Below are positions 59,982-64,000 of a DNA stretch of 64,000 bases, in pieces (position 1 is the first letter of the stretch; every line of letters starts with the position of its first letter). Location of the stretch: contig OU612067.1 in assembly GCA_914767715.1 (NCBI GenBank), forward strand, positions 24,404,162 through 24,468,161. Direction: 5' to 3'. The position numbers and the translations under genes were made by a program. The stretch is from Membranipora membranacea (taxonomy: Eukaryota; Bryozoa; Gymnolaemata; Cheilostomatida; Membraniporidae). The notes beneath the pieces were generated by a model. That model saw nothing but the letters and a program-made list of their open reading frames with translations. It did not search any database and was not told where the DNA came from.

Positions 59982-61668
59982 AGGATGCTGGGAAGGGGAC
60001 AAGGCAAAATAACTACTCCATTGTAATCTAATTACAGGGTTTGGATCAAATACATGCAATTATGTTACCAATGAACTAAACCTTGATGTTACCCAGGCAA
60101 CAAAGTCTTCGTAGGCTGCATGTAAGAATTAACTGTAATTTTTCCAATTCTGAATATAGTTTTCCATCAAATAAATTATTAGGTTATCTATAAAATTCAT
60201 AAAACATTGATAAATTCATGTGATCGTCACAAATGTGATTATTTTTGTCGGCCTTCCTGCCATTTACTCAACACTTTATAGGGTATTTAATATTTTTAAT
60301 TACTTCGATAACATTTGATCAAAATAAGCAATATGCTTAGAATATTATATTATCAAGCTATCTAACAAACAGTACACAAATTCAACCAACCTTAACCAGT
60401 TGAAGCAGGTTGTGTTGGGTCAACCACGAGACATCAGAGATTAGAACGAAGGTCACAAAACATGATAACGGAAGATAAAAGCTCACAGTATGTACAAAAG
60501 TGTATGCTACTTAGTGGGTCAATGTGCAATAAAAACACTGTCTCCACAAAATCATAATAGATCAGATGGTATGAATTTGTGACAGTGATAAACAACATGT
60601 CAGACTAGAACTGCATTTTATGCTTGAGTCGATCACGGTCCATAGGGAGTCTATGACTAATTTCGTTAATATGGTGAGGATATGGAGGTCACAGCAAGGA
60701 AAGAAGGACAACGCATAGAAACTAAAAAGAAGCATCAACAATATATTATCACAATACAAATTTACTTTGTGTTTTATATATTCAAAATCCAGCATTGTGA
60801 AATAGTTTAATTCAAACATGGATATTTTACTTTCACTCGGCATGTTGTAGAAACTCCTTAGAATGCTGATAAACAATCTCTTTGCAAGAGCTTTATGATC
60901 ATGTTGATTTTGCTGAAGTCAATTACATATGAAATCTTGCTCCCGCATCGTAAAGAAATCTTTTTGAACGTGGAAAGATTAGCTATCCAAATTCATAGTT
61001 TTTCATGTCGCAAATGATATGGACTGCTTCTTCCATATCAGATATGAGGAGTGAGCTCCTCTCTCCACAAAGGACAGCCTGTCCTATCACAAACGATATC
61101 TGATCAGCTACTGTTTATGTATCTGCATTTCGATAACATCGAAACGTACATTCACAAATTAGTATCTATCTTGCTAGATTTTGCTTGATATTGGATGATT
61201 ATTCTCATATCCAAAATCTAGATGTTGTGATCACAAAAGATAAGACCCTTAATGTGCCTAGAGTGGTGATGCTGCCCCAAAATGTAGCAGACAGAGACTT
61301 TGCTATTGTAAGTATTTCTAGACAGCACTTTCAGCGATTCGTTTAGAGTCAAATTGACAAACAGCCTATAAATTGATGATGAGTACCAATTCAGATACGC
61401 TCAGCAACCAAACTCACTCATTTTAAACAACAACTATCAAAGCACTTTATATCCTATTAATTCTTGTTACTTGAGTATTTTTTCTCTCCGCTTAAGTTTT
61501 TTCTTTTTTGTTCTGTCACTGCATGAAAAACATTCCTAAAGATGATGTAGAATGACAATAAAAGTATATATATGAGTCAGCTCAACGAGAGATAGTTCAA
61601 AAATGGTTAGATTGTTCAGAGTTTAAGTAACAATACAGCTATTCAATCGATGAAAAGTCTGTTCTGGG
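59982..61668. other. Intergenic with tRNA-flank repeats
   Basis: No gene recognised. Sequence around 61345-61390 (gtttagagtcaaattgac, then attgatgatgag) resembles the left flank of the tRNA-Arg gene and may be a third, decayed copy of that duplicated block. Confidence 0.4.
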
Positions 61669-61717
61669 AAATCTCCTGATTCGTAGTCACACGCCTTGCC
61701 CATTGGGCCACGAGGCC
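61669..61717 (-). pseudogene. Truncated tRNA-Arg pseudogene
   Basis: It repeats the 5' half of the gene at 59909-59981 (GGCCTCGTGGCCCAATGG, anticodon ACG) but the whole T arm and 3' acceptor strand are deleted. Flanks on both sides also match (gaggccaggatgc on the right, tgcaattatgttacc near 61790), so it arose by segmental duplication followed by an internal deletion, not by retroposition. Confidence 0.88.
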
Positions 61718-62408
61718 AGGATGCATGAAGGAGGAGGCAGAATAACTCCTCTATTGTAATTTAATTAAGGTTTTGAATGAAACATAGTATGCAATTATGT
61801 TACCCTGAAAAACAATCCCTTAGGATAAACGGTTTTTAGTTTTAACACTACTACTATTTAAAAGACTCAATCTCCTCATGCATCTTAGAGTTAACTTTAT
61901 ATTTCTCAGTCTGATGATAGCAAGCCTGCTAGAATTGACGCACTACTCAAAGCTTACAATCTATGTTCTCTAATCCTAAGAACATCAGGCAGGCAAGGTC
62001 TTTTCCTTGTTTTGATTACAAAATAAGGATATTGTCAGAACAAAATATCTTTTGAAGTCAACGTCATGAACACTCTGTGTACACAAGAGTTAAGGGTTTT
62101 AAAGCGATTTCCTTTTTGTTTAATCAAAGGACAAGGAAAAGGAAACAAGGAAAGATTTTAACTGATAGGAAGCCTCAGGGCCCCTGTACGGCAAATCACA
62201 GGCTATCATGATGTTATTAGGTCTAATGAATGAATCCTTGATAGTATATTTATCACTTACTGATTCATTACAAGTACATTCCTGTTACAATCACTTGGTA
62301 ATAATAAATTAAACATATTTTCTTGCTTCTTAATTTCTATATATTTTGTTCAATCTTCTCATAAAATATATCAGTCATTCAATGGCAGAGGCTAAGCGTG
62401 CATCACAG

Positions 62409-63545
62409 CTAAGTGTTAAGAGATATCTCACAAACATAAGGAAAACGGTTTGAGCATTCTATGTCATTCCATGCACCATTTGTGTATGCCTCAATGCAGT
62501 TCTCATTACCGCCCTTGTTGTTAGGTTCACTTGGTTTCCAGTCTGAGGCAGTTACTCGCCCTGTATACAAGCCATCCCATTGCCAAAAACCAAAGTGTCT
62601 GTGCGCACCTAACCATATCGCAGTGCCAGGCCTGCCTGCATAACAAAACAAGAATAGAAAAGTGTAGTAAATCGGGCTGTGAACTTTCCCGGCATATGTG
62701 ACAAATCAAGCTCAATAAATGTATTACACATTTGATACCTTTGATGATCTATTCACCCGGTTCTTGCCCGTATATGTTATTTCCAAGTCAATCTAGTTAG
62801 TGTCTTATAAAGCAAACTTGAACTTGAACTGGTTAAGTTGAACAACATGATGTACTTTTTGAATGCCTTCCCGAATTCTCTGATGAAGAAGATGGTATGA
62901 GCCGATACTTTTATGAATAGCCGTTGACATCGGACATAAAATAGCTTGAATTGAAATGGAACAATACAATTTAATTTGCATAAATTTTGTGAAATTTATG
63001 AACATCTGTTGTCTTGTCTGAATAAGAAGAAACTCTGTAAATACTCTTACCTTGCTGAACTAGAAAGCCTTTAAAAAAAGTAATCTTCTCTGCTGTCTCC
63101 AGTGTAACAAGCTTTCCTCCCATGAGAAAACCACAGGCCACTTTAGCTCCATTGTTTGTCTCAGCTGTATTGAAGTATTTCAGACATGTTCCAGAACATG
63201 TCTTTGTCCAGCCCCGGTAACAATTCCCATTCAGGGATGCACTTGTTCCTACAACAAAAACAAAAAATACTTAAAATAAATAAAAGATGCTAAGTCAATG
63301 AATTTAATTTAAGTAGAATATACAAAAATACAAGTTTAGAATAATTATTTATTTGGCAATGATAGAAACCAAATAAGAATATGATTTTATAAATTATATT
63401 AAAACCATATCTATTATAATTCTTCTGTTTTGTCGTAAAAAAAACACCTACCAAACTAACATTTTCAGAGGCTACCCCAACTTTGATACTCACCTATAAC
63501 AAATCCTAGCACAATAGCATCAATAACCATTGAATGTATGTTCAT
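62409..63545 (-). CDS. Secreted C-type lectin, single carbohydrate-recognition domain
   Basis: Three exons: 63545-63494, 63248-63051 and 62635-62409; phases agree (1, 1) and give 158 aa. The first exon encodes a short hydrophobic signal peptide (MNIHSMVIDAIVLGFVIG). The rest is one C-type lectin domain: an N-terminal Cys pair region (NCYRGWTKTC), LMGGKLVTLETAEK, AIWLGAHRHFGFWQWDG, then the EPN motif (PSEPNNKGG), which in the family predicts calcium-dependent mannose-type binding, and WND (GAWNDIECS), which supplies calcium ligands, ending FPYVCEI. A secreted glycan-binding protein with a role in recognition or immunity is plausible but inferred. A TATA box lies upstream at 63674-63681. A small palindromic insertion lies in the probable 5' UTR. 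Confidence 0.93.
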
Positions 63546-63616
63546 TTTCTTGCTGTTTCGATCAAGTTGTGTAGTCTTGAAACAAGTTGAAACGGCTTTC
63601 CAATGAAGAAGCTGAC

Positions 63617-63670
63617 GCCTTGCTGCACTGATTTATAATACAAATTATATTATAAATCAGTGCCTTGCTG
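63617..63670. repeat. 36-bp palindromic insertion with 9-bp direct repeats
   Basis: CACTGATTTATAATA (63626-63640) and its exact complement (63648-63662) enclose seven bases. GCCTTGCTG is repeated on each side (63617-63625 and 63662-63670). It lies between the TATA box and the ATG of the lectin gene. Confidence 0.88.
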
Positions 63671-63673
63671 ACT

Positions 63674-63681
63674 TATTTATA
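63674..63681 (-). promoter_or_regulatory. TATA box of the C-type lectin gene
   Basis: TATAAATA on the minus strand, about 130 bases before the lectin ATG at 63545. A start site about 30 bases downstream would fall in or next to the palindromic insertion. Confidence 0.6.
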
Positions 63682-63949
63682 CCATAATGCAGAGCGCAAT
63701 AACGGCTTGTGCGATTGGTCAACTTAAAATTAACAGATCAGTTCTAAAATGACTTGCAGGTATAGATCATAAGAAATCACAAGAAATAATATCACACACT
63801 GTGTGTCAATATGATTAAAACCCAGTCCTGATCCCAATGTGTTGCCTCCTTGGGTCACGATTGGGTTTGGTTCAAGGTTGGTTGTTACCAGCTTATTTAG
63901 GCTTAATAAGTTGACCAACTTTAAGTACATTGTACTGCTAGTTGGTCAT

Positions 63950-64000
63950 ACAAACTCCCAGGATCAAACTTGGATCTTTGTGATCAGCTATCCTGATCCT
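63950..64000. mobile_element. Partial MITE at the window edge
   Basis: aggatcaaacttggatc matches the terminal arm of the palindromic MITE family (35655-35784). The rest lies outside the window. Confidence 0.4.

Noticed and set aside
62461-62715. Open frames on both strands over the last lectin exon
   Set aside because: They are shadows of the C-type lectin reading frame.

Overview
This is animal nuclear DNA: AT-rich, with small phase-consistent GT-AG exons, eukaryotic tRNA genes, and many non-autonomous transposons, LINE fragments and foldback repeats. The best clue to lineage is a small heat-shock protein with two alpha-crystallin domains, a layout best known from flatworms; an invertebrate, perhaps a spiralian, fits, but the window does not fix the phylum.

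Genes were reconstructed by hand by joining exons whose splice sites and phases agree. On the minus strand, left to right: (1) 3100-6577, a decayed PhyH-family dioxygenase; (2) 13171-19754, an unrecognised four-exon gene of 606 codons with an acidic middle; (3) 21895-29870, the double-alpha-crystallin small heat-shock protein, with a 303-aa form and a probable longer form; (4) 35445-47553, a complete 17-exon CCDC93 gene (629 aa, against 631 aa from memory for the human protein); (5) 48180-54454, exons of an unrecognised gene interrupted by LINE debris; (6) 62409-63545, a secreted C-type lectin. On the plus strand: tRNA-Ile(AAT) at 16144, a possible AIG1-like exon at 30615, and a GPCR-like gene at 55426-56579 broken by a frameshift and a stop. 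tRNA-Arg(ACG) lies on the minus strand at 59909, with a truncated copy at 61669.

The rest is introns and intergenic DNA rich in repeats: a 514-bp non-autonomous hAT element with perfect 8-bp target duplications, a palindromic MITE family, foldback elements up to about 880 bp, a decanucleotide array of 24 copies next to a LINE, a 51-bp satellite, a 331-bp duplicated block, and four very short palindromes each sitting between direct repeats. No operon or gene cluster with a shared pathway is apparent; the neighbours look functionally unrelated. The most unusual items are the short palindromic insertions, the in-frame duplicated 5' splice sites in CCDC93, the double-domain heat-shock protein with its serine-rich upstream exon, and the dioxygenase that has lost one catalytic exon where a foldback element now lies.
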